A stretch of DNA of 64,000 bases from the NCBI GenBank assembly GCA_964519345.1, contig CAZFKX010000018.1:29250-93249 (forward strand). The letters run 5' to 3'. The position numbers and the translations under genes were made by a program. Under the pieces are notes generated by a model. That model saw only the letters and a program-made list of their open reading frames with translations. It made no database searches and was not told where the DNA came from. Positions 32,396 to 41,587 of this stretch are shown here, in pieces. How positions within the stretch are numbered: the first letter of the stretch is position 1; every line of letters begins with the position of its first letter. The stretch comes from Persephonella sp964519345. Lineage in GTDB: Bacteria; Aquificota; Aquificia; Aquificales; Hydrogenothermaceae.

Positions 32396-35075
32396 TTACA
32401 ACCTCTCCCTTTTCCTTAAATAGAAATCTGTTGTAATAATTTTCCTCAGAAACAAAATCATTTCTATTTACAATTTTAAGATCACAGTTGTCAGGTTTAT
32501 AAACAGTAAGCTCCGGAGGTACGTAACTTTTAAGATAGATCTTAAAGTTCTTTTTACCTTTTTTAAATTTTTTAACTATCCCATTAAAATCTATGATATA
32601 GGGAAAATCAGGATCACCTATTGAAACAGTATATTTTCCAGATCCATCAAGATGTATATACGTTTTATTTTCTTCTTTCTTATATCCTACAACCCCCTTG
32701 CTGTTTTTTATATCTACATCAAGTTTCTTATCAAACCTTAAAGTTCTCAGATATTTTCCCCCTGAGATAATCCAGTTTTTTCCATCAAATCCAATGGCAA
32801 AATTTCTAAAATCAAGAACCCTCCTTATCCAGTCCGACGTGTATATTGGGGTTACTTTTTGAGATAGAGCATATCTGTAAACTCTTTCTAATGCCTTTAA
32901 TGAAGCTATCTTCGATCCAGAATAGAAATGATAATAGATATTTATAGGTTTAATCCTGACTGGTTTTTCAGTTAACTTAAAAGTCTGTATAACATTCTGA
33001 TAGCCGTAAAACGGACCTTTCCATTCATTAGTGTATATATTTTCATTCTGGATAGCAGCATAAACCTGAAAATACCCATCTTTATCAATTCCCATCGGGG
33101 ATATATATACAAGATAGGGTTCTTTATTTGTTGCTTTTGTATCTCCCCCGTTAATATTTAGAATTCCTATATCATAGGTTAACTTAACAGCTTCAGCAGG
33201 AGGCATGCAGTCACCTGTCCATTGAAATACCTTTACTTTTTTGTTCTTTAAAAGTTTTTTATTAATGTATTCCACAGATCCCAGAATCTCTCTCTCTAAA
33301 TTAAATCTGTAATTTTTTATATTGAGTGAATATTTTTTTTCTTGAGAACCACTGTAGAGTTTTTCCCATTTAAACGGATGAGAAAATGAGTGGCTTGCTG
33401 CTTCAACATTACTTAGACTGAATATCTGCTTTGCTATTTCCTCAAGTTGCTGTGATACATTTTGATAAAGTCCGTAAGGTGCTATCTCTCCTTCTATAAC
33501 AGATACAGTATGGGGTATTTTGAAAACTTTTATTATCTTTTCTTTTATAACTTCAGATGCAAAAATTTTCCTATTCCATTCTGCTCTTTCCATAAATCCA
33601 TCTCCATCAATATGCACAAAAAGGATTCTTCTACCATTTTCTGTTGTTGTGTCAGGTGCAGGTATATCTCCAAGTCTTAAAACCTTTTTGAAAAATTTAA
33701 AAGGATTTACAACCCAAAGATCCTCAATATCCGTGCTTATGAATGCCCCATTCATTATATAACCGCCCCAAGGCATAATAGAGGCTGGAGAGTATATCTG
33801 CTTTTTACTGTTTTTGACTTTTATTAAAGGTTCTCCATACTTTGGATATAAAATAAGATCTGAATATCTAAGACTGAGTTTTGCTTCAAAATCAAAAATA
33901 TTTTTTTTGTAAATAATAGATTCAGGATCAAAAAGTCCAGACTTATTTTTGTAAACATTTATTCCAAGAGGCTCAAGATATTTTTTTTCTAAAGGAAATC
34001 CGAAACTCTGTATAAAAAGAACTTTGCTTCCTTCATCTATTTTTTTTCTAATCCACTTATAGAAATTCTCATAATCATCAATTGTTTCAGACTGAAGCCA
34101 TACAACAATACCGGCATATCTATCAATAATATAACCATCAGGAAGTCCTTTACTTACATCCCATAGAACAGGAATATAACCTAAATATTCAAATATAACC
34201 GATCCAAGCCTATGTGCTTCTGAAAACTCTTTCTTTATCACTTTCCCATTGTAAAGTATCAGAATTTTTCTGGGTACAAACTGAAAGTATGATGTTCCAA
34301 ATGTTTTCAGGTGCTTATCAGCTATCCAGGGTATAAAACCTTTTTCCTGTATCTTTTTTGATATTTTTAAAGCCTTTTCTTTTTCTCTGGGAGGAAGATA
34401 ATCTATAACAATCACAGGAATATTAAGAGATCTCAATTTTTCAGTCAGCCATCTTCTTTCCTTATCTGATATCAGTCTGTAACCCATACTTTCAAGATCT
34501 AAACCATAGTAGAGAGATTCTACCGCCACACCATCAACTATATCTTCAATTCTTTTTATTATCTCAAAACCTCTATTTATAAAAATTTTTTTATCAGGGA
34601 ACAGCCTTTTAATTTTTCTTATAAAACCGACAAGAGAATCTTCATACTCTGCTATAGATTTTTTATCTTTGAGAACAAGCTTGTAAGAATCAATCGTATC
34701 GAGAAAAAAACCATCATAACCTTTTAGTTTTTTAAAAACTTTTTCTATAAGAAATTTCTGGTATTCCTCCTCTCTAATATCAAGAATTTTAGTGTTCCAG
34801 TATTTGTTCTCACCTATTATCCATTCCTCTTTAATATCTTTAAAATATTTTCTGTAGCCTTCACCCTCTAACAGAGATACATATGCTATGAGTTTTGAAT
34901 AGCCTTTTTTTTCTATGTTGTAATCGGGATCTAAAATGAGGTAATCACATAAATAAAACATTTCATCAGGAGGATTTTGATCATAATAAAAACATACAGA
35001 TATATTTTCCTTCCCAAAAGCATTAACGGAAAAAAACAGTATCAATAATATACTACTGAAGCATAAAGGTCTCAT
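32376..35075 (-). CDS. pelA: PelA: Pel polysaccharide deacetylase/hydrolase
   Basis: A periplasmic two-activity enzyme that deacetylates and can cut Pel. Of 899 residues, 1-20 are a signal peptide. A GH166/GH114-like TIM barrel covers about 25-260, with FFLDTID (about 123-129) and AVESLYYG (E186 a candidate catalytic acid). A Rossmann-like middle domain follows. A CE4-type deacetylase begins at FVHIDGDGF, with D490 and the zinc pair H562/H566 in SHSFSHPF. The D490-H562 spacing (72) equals that of D528-H600 in Pseudomonas PelA. GAGAGG precedes the ATG by 7 bases; it overlaps pelG by 23 bases. Confidence 0.9.
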   Translation of the reverse strand: MRPLCFSSILLILFFSVNAFGKENISVCFYYDQNPPDEMFYLCDYLILDPDYNIEKKGYSKLIAYVSLLEGEGYRKYFKDIKEEWIIGENKYWNTKILDIREEEYQKFLIEKVFKKLKGYDGFFLDTIDSYKLVLKDKKSIAEYEDSLVGFIRKIKRLFPDKKIFINRGFEIIKRIEDIVDGVAVESLYYGLDLESMGYRLISDKERRWLTEKLRSLNIPVIVIDYLPPREKEKALKISKKIQEKGFIPWIADKHLKTFGTSYFQFVPRKILILYNGKVIKKEFSEAHRLGSVIFEYLGYIPVLWDVSKGLPDGYIIDRYAGIVVWLQSETIDDYENFYKWIRKKIDEGSKVLFIQSFGFPLEKKYLEPLGINVYKNKSGLFDPESIIYKKNIFDFEAKLSLRYSDLILYPKYGEPLIKVKNSKKQIYSPASIMPWGGYIMNGAFISTDIEDLWVVNPFKFFKKVLRLGDIPAPDTTTENGRRILFVHIDGDGFMERAEWNRKIFASEVIKEKIIKVFKIPHTVSVIEGEIAPYGLYQNVSQQLEEIAKQIFSLSNVEAASHSFSHPFKWEKLYSGSQEKKYSLNIKNYRFNLEREILGSVEYINKKLLKNKKVKVFQWTGDCMPPAEAVKLTYDIGILNINGGDTKATNKEPYLVYISPMGIDKDGYFQVYAAIQNENIYTNEWKGPFYGYQNVIQTFKLTEKPVRIKPINIYYHFYSGSKIASLKALERVYRYALSQKVTPIYTSDWIRRVLDFRNFAIGFDGKNWIISGGKYLRTLRFDKKLDVDIKNSKGVVGYKKEENKTYIHLDGSGKYTVSIGDPDFPYIIDFNGIVKKFKKGKKNFKIYLKSYVPPELTVYKPDNCDLKIVNRNDFVSEENYYNRFLFKEKGEVVIEGNCR

Positions 35076-36426
35076 AATTCAACCTCTCAAAATCTTTCCT
35101 GAGTATGTAAAGTGCAGTTACTGAAGATACAAGAAGCGATAAAGCAAAACCATAACCGAAAAACATTATTCCAAGCTTAATTGAAATAAATGTAAACAAA
35201 CAGTTCAATAAAAAGAAAAGGAATGTCAGCATAAGAACTGCCTTCCTTTTATCGAGATAAAAGGATACAGCCAGCAAAGACATAAAAAAAAGCTGGAGTC
35301 CCGTTCCTACTAAATCAATATGGAAAAGAGGAATATAAAAAATAGGGAATTTTAAAAGTCTAAATACAGCCTCACTAAAAAGAAATAAAAGGAGTATAAC
35401 AATACTCTGAATTCTGAACACTTCAAAAAGAGCTGTTCTTGCAGTACTGATCATATCAATATGTCTTTTTTTCACAGCATCAAATGTAGCACCATTTCTA
35501 ACAGCATCGTAGTACCTATCGTATTTTTCAGCAAATTCTGTCTCAAGCCTGAGAAGAAAAACAGCCATACCTGGAACAATAGCAAGGTATGCGAGAAATA
35601 TAGGAAGATCATAAAGTATAGAGTTTCTGAGAACACCAAGTACCTTTTCCCCAGTGTCAGGATGAAACCAGAAGATAAACTTGTCTATCCATATACCAAT
35701 ATTATAAAAGAAACCTGTAAATATAAGTGAAGGATATATCTTTTTACTGTTGAGAAAATCAAATTCAACAAGTTTGTCTGATTCGAAATTGTATATTATA
35801 AGTCCAAGCAGGAGAAAGAATAAAATTATCTGTCCACCCATAAAAGATACAAGAAGTCCGTCAAGACCTGATCCTGCAATACTTAGAACAAGCACAGAAC
35901 TTATAGTAAAAGTGTAAGATATGAAGAAGGAAAAAACTATAAATTTATAATTTTTTAAGGCCGTCAAAACTATATTAAGTATCCAGACGCCTGAAAGAAC
36001 TAAAAAAGTAAAAACAAATGCTGCCGAGTATAAAGAACCTTCACTTTTAAATATAAAAAATGCGGGAGATATAATTAGAAAGGCTAAACTCAAAACAAGC
36101 AGAAGCATTCCCATAATATTTGGCAGTACTTTGTCAAATCTTTTTTCAAATATTCTGTCAGCAATATACCTTGAGAAATAAAACTGAAAAAAACCTGTAT
36201 AAATCAAACTTAAAGCAAGTAGATAAGTAACGCTAACCATAAAAGCCATAAGATCATGCTTATTTTTTATATATGGATAGCTTATATAACCTGAAACAAC
36301 AATGCTTATAATGGATATTATCCAGGGACCCGAACTTATAACGGCAGAATATCCATAAGCTTTTAATAGGGACAAAATATCGCCTTTTTCTAATATCTTT
36401 CTCAGCTCAAAACCGATTCCTGCCAC
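35053..36426 (-). CDS. pelG: PelG: Pel inner-membrane transporter subunit
   Basis: A 457-residue polytopic protein with about twelve transmembrane helices. Its start, MAGIGFELRKIL...AYGYSAVISSGPW, closely matches the conserved PelG N-terminus. PelG, with PelD, PelE and PelF, forms the synthase complex that moves the polymer across the inner membrane. It overlaps pelF by 25 bases and pelA by 23, indicating tight coupling. Confidence 0.93.
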   Translation of the reverse strand: MAGIGFELRKILEKGDILSLLKAYGYSAVISSGPWIISIISIVVSGYISYPYIKNKHDLMAFMVSVTYLLALSLIYTGFFQFYFSRYIADRIFEKRFDKVLPNIMGMLLLVLSLAFLIISPAFFIFKSEGSLYSAAFVFTFLVLSGVWILNIVLTALKNYKFIVFSFFISYTFTISSVLVLSIAGSGLDGLLVSFMGGQIILFFLLLGLIIYNFESDKLVEFDFLNSKKIYPSLIFTGFFYNIGIWIDKFIFWFHPDTGEKVLGVLRNSILYDLPIFLAYLAIVPGMAVFLLRLETEFAEKYDRYYDAVRNGATFDAVKKRHIDMISTARTALFEVFRIQSIVILLLFLFSEAVFRLLKFPIFYIPLFHIDLVGTGLQLFFMSLLAVSFYLDKRKAVLMLTFLFFLLNCLFTFISIKLGIMFFGYGFALSLLVSSVTALYILRKDFERLNYETFMLQ

Positions 36427-37934
36427 TTTAAAAGAGCCTCCATGTATATATCCCTATAGCTGTTCAAAAACTTTTCCATTGAATAATATTTTTTAACCCT
36501 TTTTAAAGCTGTCTGGCTGTACCGATTCCATATATTTCTATCCTTAAGTATCCTGATATATGCCTTAGCAAGCTCTGTTGGGTTCGCTATTGGAACAACT
36601 TCCCCTGCCTTTCCTAAGGATATATCGTACTTATCAATTCCACCATATATCAGCTGTCTGCAAGAACCTACATCTGTCGTTACAGCAGGAACACCGGCAG
36701 CAAAACCTTCTATTACAACAAGAGGCATTCCCTCACTTATTGATGTTAATGTGAGAATACCTGATTTAGGTAAAATATCATCTATCTTTTGAAAACCTAA
36801 AAACTTTACATTTTTCATAAGACCAAGTGTCTCAACAAGAAAACGGCATTCTCTTGCGTAGTCAGGATCTTCATCTCCAGGACCAACTATCCATCCTTCA
36901 ATATCTGGTATATGATTAGCAACTATACGTATAGCTTTGATAAATGTTTTTATATCTTTTATTGGAACGACTCTTCCTATCAGTGTTATAACTGGAGGTA
37001 TATCCGTACTCCTTTTTTTTATAAGATTTCCTAATCTTTCAATATCAACACCATTTGGTATTATAATCGTTTTTTCTGGAGGAGCACCGTATGATATCTG
37101 TATCTCTCTTGCCCTGTCAAAAAGTGAGATAATCGGATCTGACGCCGTATATATCATTTTTCCAAGTCCTTCAAAAAAACCAACCCATATCTTTCTCAAA
37201 TAATCTATCTCACCTACTTCTTTCTGGATCACTGTTCTTTTATCTTCTATCCAGTCAGCATTTAAAAGATCTATTTTCCTTTCCCTTGTGTATATCCCGT
37301 GCTCAGTAAGAATAAAAGGTTTTCCTGTATCAAAATGCATTAAAGCACCTAAGAATCCTGCATATCCTGTTGATGGGGAGTGAATAACCCTGTAGTTTTT
37401 TATTCTTTTGGCAAGTTTTGCAACAACCCAGATAGGATAATGTATATTTCTAACTGTCCAGAAGTAATCTATAAAAGACTGATCCGGTGAAAATCTGTAA
37501 TACCTACTTAGAATAAACCGCCACGCTTCTTCACTGTAAAGGAATTTATCTATAGTTACACTTTCCGTATAAAACTCAAGTTTTTTAATGTAATCTGGAA
37601 GATCAAAACTATACTTATCTTTAAACCATCTGTGAAGTTTCTTTATATGCAAAAAGTCTTCCCTTCTTATATTGGCTTTTCTCACAGGGGGTTTTTCTTT
37701 ATTTCCAAAAAGATAGTGAACTTCAAGATGTTTAAGATTTTCAGGAAGTTCATACTTTACATTTCCATAATCCTCAGGTCTGCTGCCTAAGAAAATCACT
37801 CCAAACTTTATATCAGGAAGACCTGTTATAAGCTGGTATATCCAGGTTGATACACCTCCTTTCACATAGGGAAAGGTTCCTTCAGCAAGTATAAGAATAT
37901 CAATATCCTGAGAACTTCTTATATACTGACCCAT
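36402..37934 (-). CDS. pelF: PelF: Pel glycosyltransferase (GT4)
   Basis: The cytosolic polymerase that builds the GalNAc/GlcNAc-type chain from UDP-sugars. The protein has the N-terminal EGTFPYVKGGVSTW (about 20-33), TEHGIYTRERKIDLL (about 212-226, very typical of PelF), IIPNGVD, and a C-terminal nucleotide-sugar site with SEGMPLVVIEGFAAGVP (about 400-416). I start it at 37934 (510 residues): GGGAGG lies 7 bases upstream and the pelE stop overlaps as TAATG. The longer frame from 37949 adds MGGKL. Confidence 0.95.
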   Translation of the reverse strand: MGQYIRSSQDIDILILAEGTFPYVKGGVSTWIYQLITGLPDIKFGVIFLGSRPEDYGNVKYELPENLKHLEVHYLFGNKEKPPVRKANIRREDFLHIKKLHRWFKDKYSFDLPDYIKKLEFYTESVTIDKFLYSEEAWRFILSRYYRFSPDQSFIDYFWTVRNIHYPIWVVAKLAKRIKNYRVIHSPSTGYAGFLGALMHFDTGKPFILTEHGIYTRERKIDLLNADWIEDKRTVIQKEVGEIDYLRKIWVGFFEGLGKMIYTASDPIISLFDRAREIQISYGAPPEKTIIIPNGVDIERLGNLIKKRSTDIPPVITLIGRVVPIKDIKTFIKAIRIVANHIPDIEGWIVGPGDEDPDYARECRFLVETLGLMKNVKFLGFQKIDDILPKSGILTLTSISEGMPLVVIEGFAAGVPAVTTDVGSCRQLIYGGIDKYDISLGKAGEVVPIANPTELAKAYIRILKDRNIWNRYSQTALKRVKKYYSMEKFLNSYRDIYMEALLKWQESVLS

Positions 37935-38920
37935 TAACTTTCCTCCCATAAAACTGCTACCGGATAAAAAAATGGGTCGTATTTCAGATAAGGATACCTT
38001 TTTAAAAAATCCCTTACCCTGCCATACTCCCTATTTCTGAAAAAAACCTCAGCAAGATAAGGAGCAACTTTAAACTCAGGTATATCCGAGTTTAAAGCCT
38101 TTGTTAGATAGGTATATGAATCTTTAAGATTTCCTTTGAGAAGATAAATCCTCCCAAGTAAAAGATCTACATACGGATCATCTTTTATAATATCTTTGGA
38201 CTTAAGTGCATATTTTTCTGACTCATTCAGATAAAATCCTGTAATTTCTTTATCTGCCATACCTATATATATTATCTCCCAGTACAGCTTTGAAAGTTCT
38301 CTATATATATATCCCTTCTCTTTTTCATCTCCTAAATTTTTTAACCTTTCAAGATTATTATGTATCTGTTCGCTTAATCTTTTTTCTATCTTATCAAGAA
38401 CACTAAATGAGAGAAGTCTAATCTCATCATTTTCATCTGACAATCCGTATCTGAGAAGTTTTATACTTTCCGGAGATCTTACTTCTGTCAGAAAAAGGAA
38501 AGCTTTAAGCCTTAAAGATACTGGAAGGTTTTTTTTCATAACAAACTCTCTCACAGAAGATTCACCAAACTTCCTTTTCTTTATCTGGATATTTTCTTCT
38601 ATAAGCCTAAAAACAGGAACAGTCTCAAGGGGAAAAATGGGAAGTTTTTTCTGCTTTCTGAATATAAATATAAATAAGACAACAGCTATATAACTGAGTA
38701 TAGGCGTTGAAAATATAACAACAAATACAGTAATAATACTGAAAGGGAAAGGCTTTTTATATCTGTCTGGTAAAAATGTCCATACTACTGCAGACATCAA
38801 GAATGATGCTGTTGTATGTAACAGAAGAAAGATTATAATATTATATCCTTCTCCAAATACAAGAAATACAACAGCAAGAAACTCAAGAACAACCGAAACA
38901 GGCGTTATCTTACTGTTCAT
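37934..38920 (-). CDS. pelE: PelE: Pel membrane scaffold protein
   Basis: A 328-residue protein with three or four N-terminal hydrophobic helices (about 8-25, 28-48, 60-86) and a soluble helical C-terminal part containing TPR-like repeats (about 200-320, including ALKSKDII...LLLGRIYLLKG). This order (membrane helices, then TPRs) matches PelE, which binds PelF in the synthase complex. Similarity at the sequence level is weak by eye; position between pelD and pelF settles the call. Confidence 0.82.
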   Translation of the reverse strand: MNSKITPVSVVLEFLAVVFLVFGEGYNIIIFLLLHTTASFLMSAVVWTFLPDRYKKPFPFSIITVFVVIFSTPILSYIAVVLFIFIFRKQKKLPIFPLETVPVFRLIEENIQIKKRKFGESSVREFVMKKNLPVSLRLKAFLFLTEVRSPESIKLLRYGLSDENDEIRLLSFSVLDKIEKRLSEQIHNNLERLKNLGDEKEKGYIYRELSKLYWEIIYIGMADKEITGFYLNESEKYALKSKDIIKDDPYVDLLLGRIYLLKGNLKDSYTYLTKALNSDIPEFKVAPYLAEVFFRNREYGRVRDFLKRYPYLKYDPFFYPVAVLWEES

Positions 38921-38922
38921 AG

Positions 38923-40170
38923 TTACAGCTCTTTTACTTTTTTTAGTGTGTTTTCAAGATCACTTTCAACTGTTAAAATTCTGCTTTTTATCTTTGCTTT
39001 CAGCTCTTCTCCAAATGTATCCTCAACCCTTTCCTTTATCCTGTTTATAAACTCAACAGCTGCAATATCACCGGTAAAGGGTAGAAGAATTATAAGTTTT
39101 TCTTTCTCTATTTCACCGCATCTTGTTGAGATATCAAAACCTCTCAAACCTCGCTCTATCTCAGTAAAAACAACATCAAGAAAATCCTCTTTTGGTATAA
39201 AAAAGACAACTATACTACTTTCAATACCAAATTTGTTCCTTAAGTGTATGAGTTTTCTTAGTTCCTTTATAAAGGATATATGTACGTTTGGAAATCTTAT
39301 TATGATATCTTCAAGCCCTTTTGTGAGATTATACTCATCAAAAAGATATGTAAGAAATACACTAACTGTAAGGAGGTTATCCTTATTTAAACTTAGAAAA
39401 GGCATATCAGTAATAAGAAGAAGTCCATTAATATTTCCATTTATATCAACTGCGGGAATAACAGCTAAATACTTAGATTTTATATCATCTCCAAGCTTGT
39501 TAATAGATATATATGTTGATGTTTTGTCAATAAATGCCTGTTTAACAAGTGGATCACTATCTACAAGATCCGCTCCTTTTCCTATCTGGGCTACTTTCTT
39601 AAACCCTTTTTCTTCATAAATATAAAGTGCCCCACCATCTATGTTTGTAAACCTGGATATCAGCATTAAAAAATTTTTAAACAGATCTATCTCCTTATTC
39701 AGTATCATCATCCTTATATCTCTTAAAACTGACCTTATACTTAAAGGTTTTAAAACATAATTTTTTTCTATCTGGTCGTGGGATATTTTTAACATAAAGA
39801 AATTCCTTCCAAGTTCTTCTATCTTTTCCTTAAGAAAATTATTCTCTTCCTCCAATCTTTCCTTTTTCCTATCCCAATACTGGAAAAACTCTCCCAGAAT
39901 AAAAGTTATTAGGAGATACCAGAAAAACGTCTCGTAAGGAAACTCCTCGTATAAAATAAAGGCAGATATTCCAAAAACAAACATTGATACTATCCCTGAT
40001 AAAAGACCGTAGTACAGCGTTAGAAGTATAATTACAAAGATATAGTATGTAATATTTCCTCCAATATTTAGAAAAAGGGGATCATCATTATTCCATACAA
40101 AGCCAAAAAGAACAAAAAGAACTGAAAGGATCAGACTTTCAAAGAAAATCTTCAATTTTTTATTTTTCAT
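38923..40170 (-). CDS. pelD: PelD: c-di-GMP receptor of the Pel synthase
   Basis: Switches Pel synthesis on when c-di-GMP binds. Of 415 residues, about 1-98 hold four transmembrane helices, about 100-125 a coiled stretch (RKKERLEEENNFLKEKIEEL), about 160-280 a GAF domain and about 315-410 a degenerate GGDEF domain. The inhibitory-site motif R343-G-F-D346 (RxxD) is kept, while the active-site GGDEF is replaced by CGEIE, so it should bind c-di-GMP but not make it. The gene overlaps pelC by 11 bases. Confidence 0.9.
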   Translation of the reverse strand: MKNKKLKIFFESLILSVLFVLFGFVWNNDDPLFLNIGGNITYYIFVIILLTLYYGLLSGIVSMFVFGISAFILYEEFPYETFFWYLLITFILGEFFQYWDRKKERLEEENNFLKEKIEELGRNFFMLKISHDQIEKNYVLKPLSIRSVLRDIRMMILNKEIDLFKNFLMLISRFTNIDGGALYIYEEKGFKKVAQIGKGADLVDSDPLVKQAFIDKTSTYISINKLGDDIKSKYLAVIPAVDINGNINGLLLITDMPFLSLNKDNLLTVSVFLTYLFDEYNLTKGLEDIIIRFPNVHISFIKELRKLIHLRNKFGIESSIVVFFIPKEDFLDVVFTEIERGLRGFDISTRCGEIEKEKLIILLPFTGDIAAVEFINRIKERVEDTFGEELKAKIKSRILTVESDLENTLKKVKEL

Positions 40171-40669
40171 CTACCTTTTTAATTCTTTCTATCATTTCAT
40201 TTAGAAGTTTCTGCGTAATAGTACCCAATGATTCATGACCCCATCCTGTTCTTGATCCTACAGCTGTCCATACAGTCTTACCTGTTTTCGTATCAATTAT
40301 TTTAAGCGTTATACTTACGGCAGGCTCACCATCAATACCTGTCTTATATCTCCACTCATTAACATATCCTGTTACCGCATATTTTAAATTTTTTGAGTAA
40401 GCTTCCTTTATAAGATCTTTTATCTCTTTTTTAGAAAGGTCCCTATCCTTAGAATTATAAAATCTGTCTGAGATATTAAATCCCTTTGATATAAATACAC
40501 CTTCAGCAATACCTGAAACCCTCTGACCTGCAAGAGGAACCTCTGTTAGATTTTCAAAGGGAATAACAATAAAGCTGTCATTCCTGTCAAAATTATAATT
40601 CTGCACATTATATACAGACGAACAACCAACTATTACGATAGATAACAGGGAAAAGATCCATTTTTTCAA
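40160..40669 (-). CDS. pelC: PelC: outer-membrane lipoprotein of Pel export
   Basis: A 169-residue lipoprotein with a signal peptide and lipobox IVGC (C16). The mature part contains TVWTAVGSRTGWG-type sequence near 133-145. In Pseudomonas, PelC forms a dodecameric funnel at the outer membrane guiding the cationic polymer to PelB. The start is a TTG 8 bases after AGGGG; no ATG is close. It is the first pel gene, 42 bases after the MBL-hydrolase stop, so the cluster may read through from mazG. Confidence 0.87.
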   Translation of the reverse strand: MKKWIFSLLSIVIVGCSSVYNVQNYNFDRNDSFIVIPFENLTEVPLAGQRVSGIAEGVFISKGFNISDRFYNSKDRDLSKKEIKDLIKEAYSKNLKYAVTGYVNEWRYKTGIDGEPAVSITLKIIDTKTGKTVWTAVGSRTGWGHESLGTITQKLLNEMIERIKKVDEK

Positions 40670-40711
40670 TGCTGCCGCCCCTTTTTTTAATTTTCTTATA
40701 AAGTTTACTTT

Positions 40712-41587
40712 TTACATAACACACAAGTCAATCATATTTGGTTCAATAATAATGGCTCTATTTTGAAGTTTTCTATTTTTGATCCCGTCAGTAAAATGTT
40801 TTAAAGGGGCTTCAACTTTTACAAACTTAGGGATTGTGTGAAATGTTCCATAATGTATCGGAATAATAAACTCAGCTTTAAGATCTATAAAAGCCTGAAT
40901 CGCTTCCCATGGATTCATATGAATCTTATGTAAGAGTAAAGTTGGTTCATAACCACCTATAGGAAGCAGTGCTGTATGAATATCAAAAACCTTTCCATAT
41001 TCTTTGAAACCATCAAAGTAAGCTGTATCTCCAGCAAAATAAAATGTTCTATCCTTTATTTTTATCATATAACTTACCGCATCTGTATTTGGGAAAAGTA
41101 AGGATCTCCCTTTATTATGTTTAACAGGAAGCGCCGTTACTGTTATACTTCCGTTATTGAAAATCTCATATCTCTTAAGCTCTATAATCCTTTTAAAATA
41201 CGTTTTTCCCAAAACATGCTTTGTATTCTCAGGGATTATAAGCACAGTATCCCTTTTCAATCTTCTTAATGTCCTCATATCGAGATGATCGTAATGGGCG
41301 TGTGATATAAGTATAAGATCAACTGAAGGCACAAGATCCGGTCTTAAAGCTGGTTTTTGCCTTCTTATCCCAAATATATGAGGACTTAAAAAAGGATCTG
41401 TTAAAAATCTTATTCCTTTGTAAGATATGAGAAATGTTGAATGTCCTAAATTTGCTATAAAATCATATCCATGTGATATAGCATATCTTATCTCCCTGCA
41501 CAGAAGAGAATTTTCATCAAGTATAAAATTTTTGTGAATTTTATAGTCCTTTGCTTTTTGCCTCCTGCCAAAGCTGTTCCATATCAT
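40712..41587 (-). CDS. MBL-fold metal-dependent hydrolase
   Basis: A 291-residue metallo-beta-lactamase-fold protein with the metal motif SHAHYDHLD (HxHxDH, about 95-103), a later conserved His (VKHNKG, about 153) and FAGDTAYFDGF (about 178-188). This subfamily resembles NAPE-PLD/RomA-like phosphodiesterases. The start overlaps mazG by 47 bases; GGAG 10 bases upstream supports it and no later start codon is available. The substrate cannot be told. Confidence 0.82.
   Translation of the reverse strand: MIWNSFGRRQKAKDYKIHKNFILDENSLLCREIRYAISHGYDFIANLGHSTFLISYKGIRFLTDPFLSPHIFGIRRQKPALRPDLVPSVDLILISHAHYDHLDMRTLRRLKRDTVLIIPENTKHVLGKTYFKRIIELKRYEIFNNGSITVTALPVKHNKGRSLLFPNTDAVSYMIKIKDRTFYFAGDTAYFDGFKEYGKVFDIHTALLPIGGYEPTLLLHKIHMNPWEAIQAFIDLKAEFIIPIHYGTFHTIPKFVKVEAPLKHFTDGIKNRKLQNRAIIIEPNMIDLCVM

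Noticed and set aside
38948..39619. 223-residue plus-strand frame over pelD
   Set aside because: Long but antisense to pelD; Ser/Phe/Ile-rich with no domain and no ribosome site.
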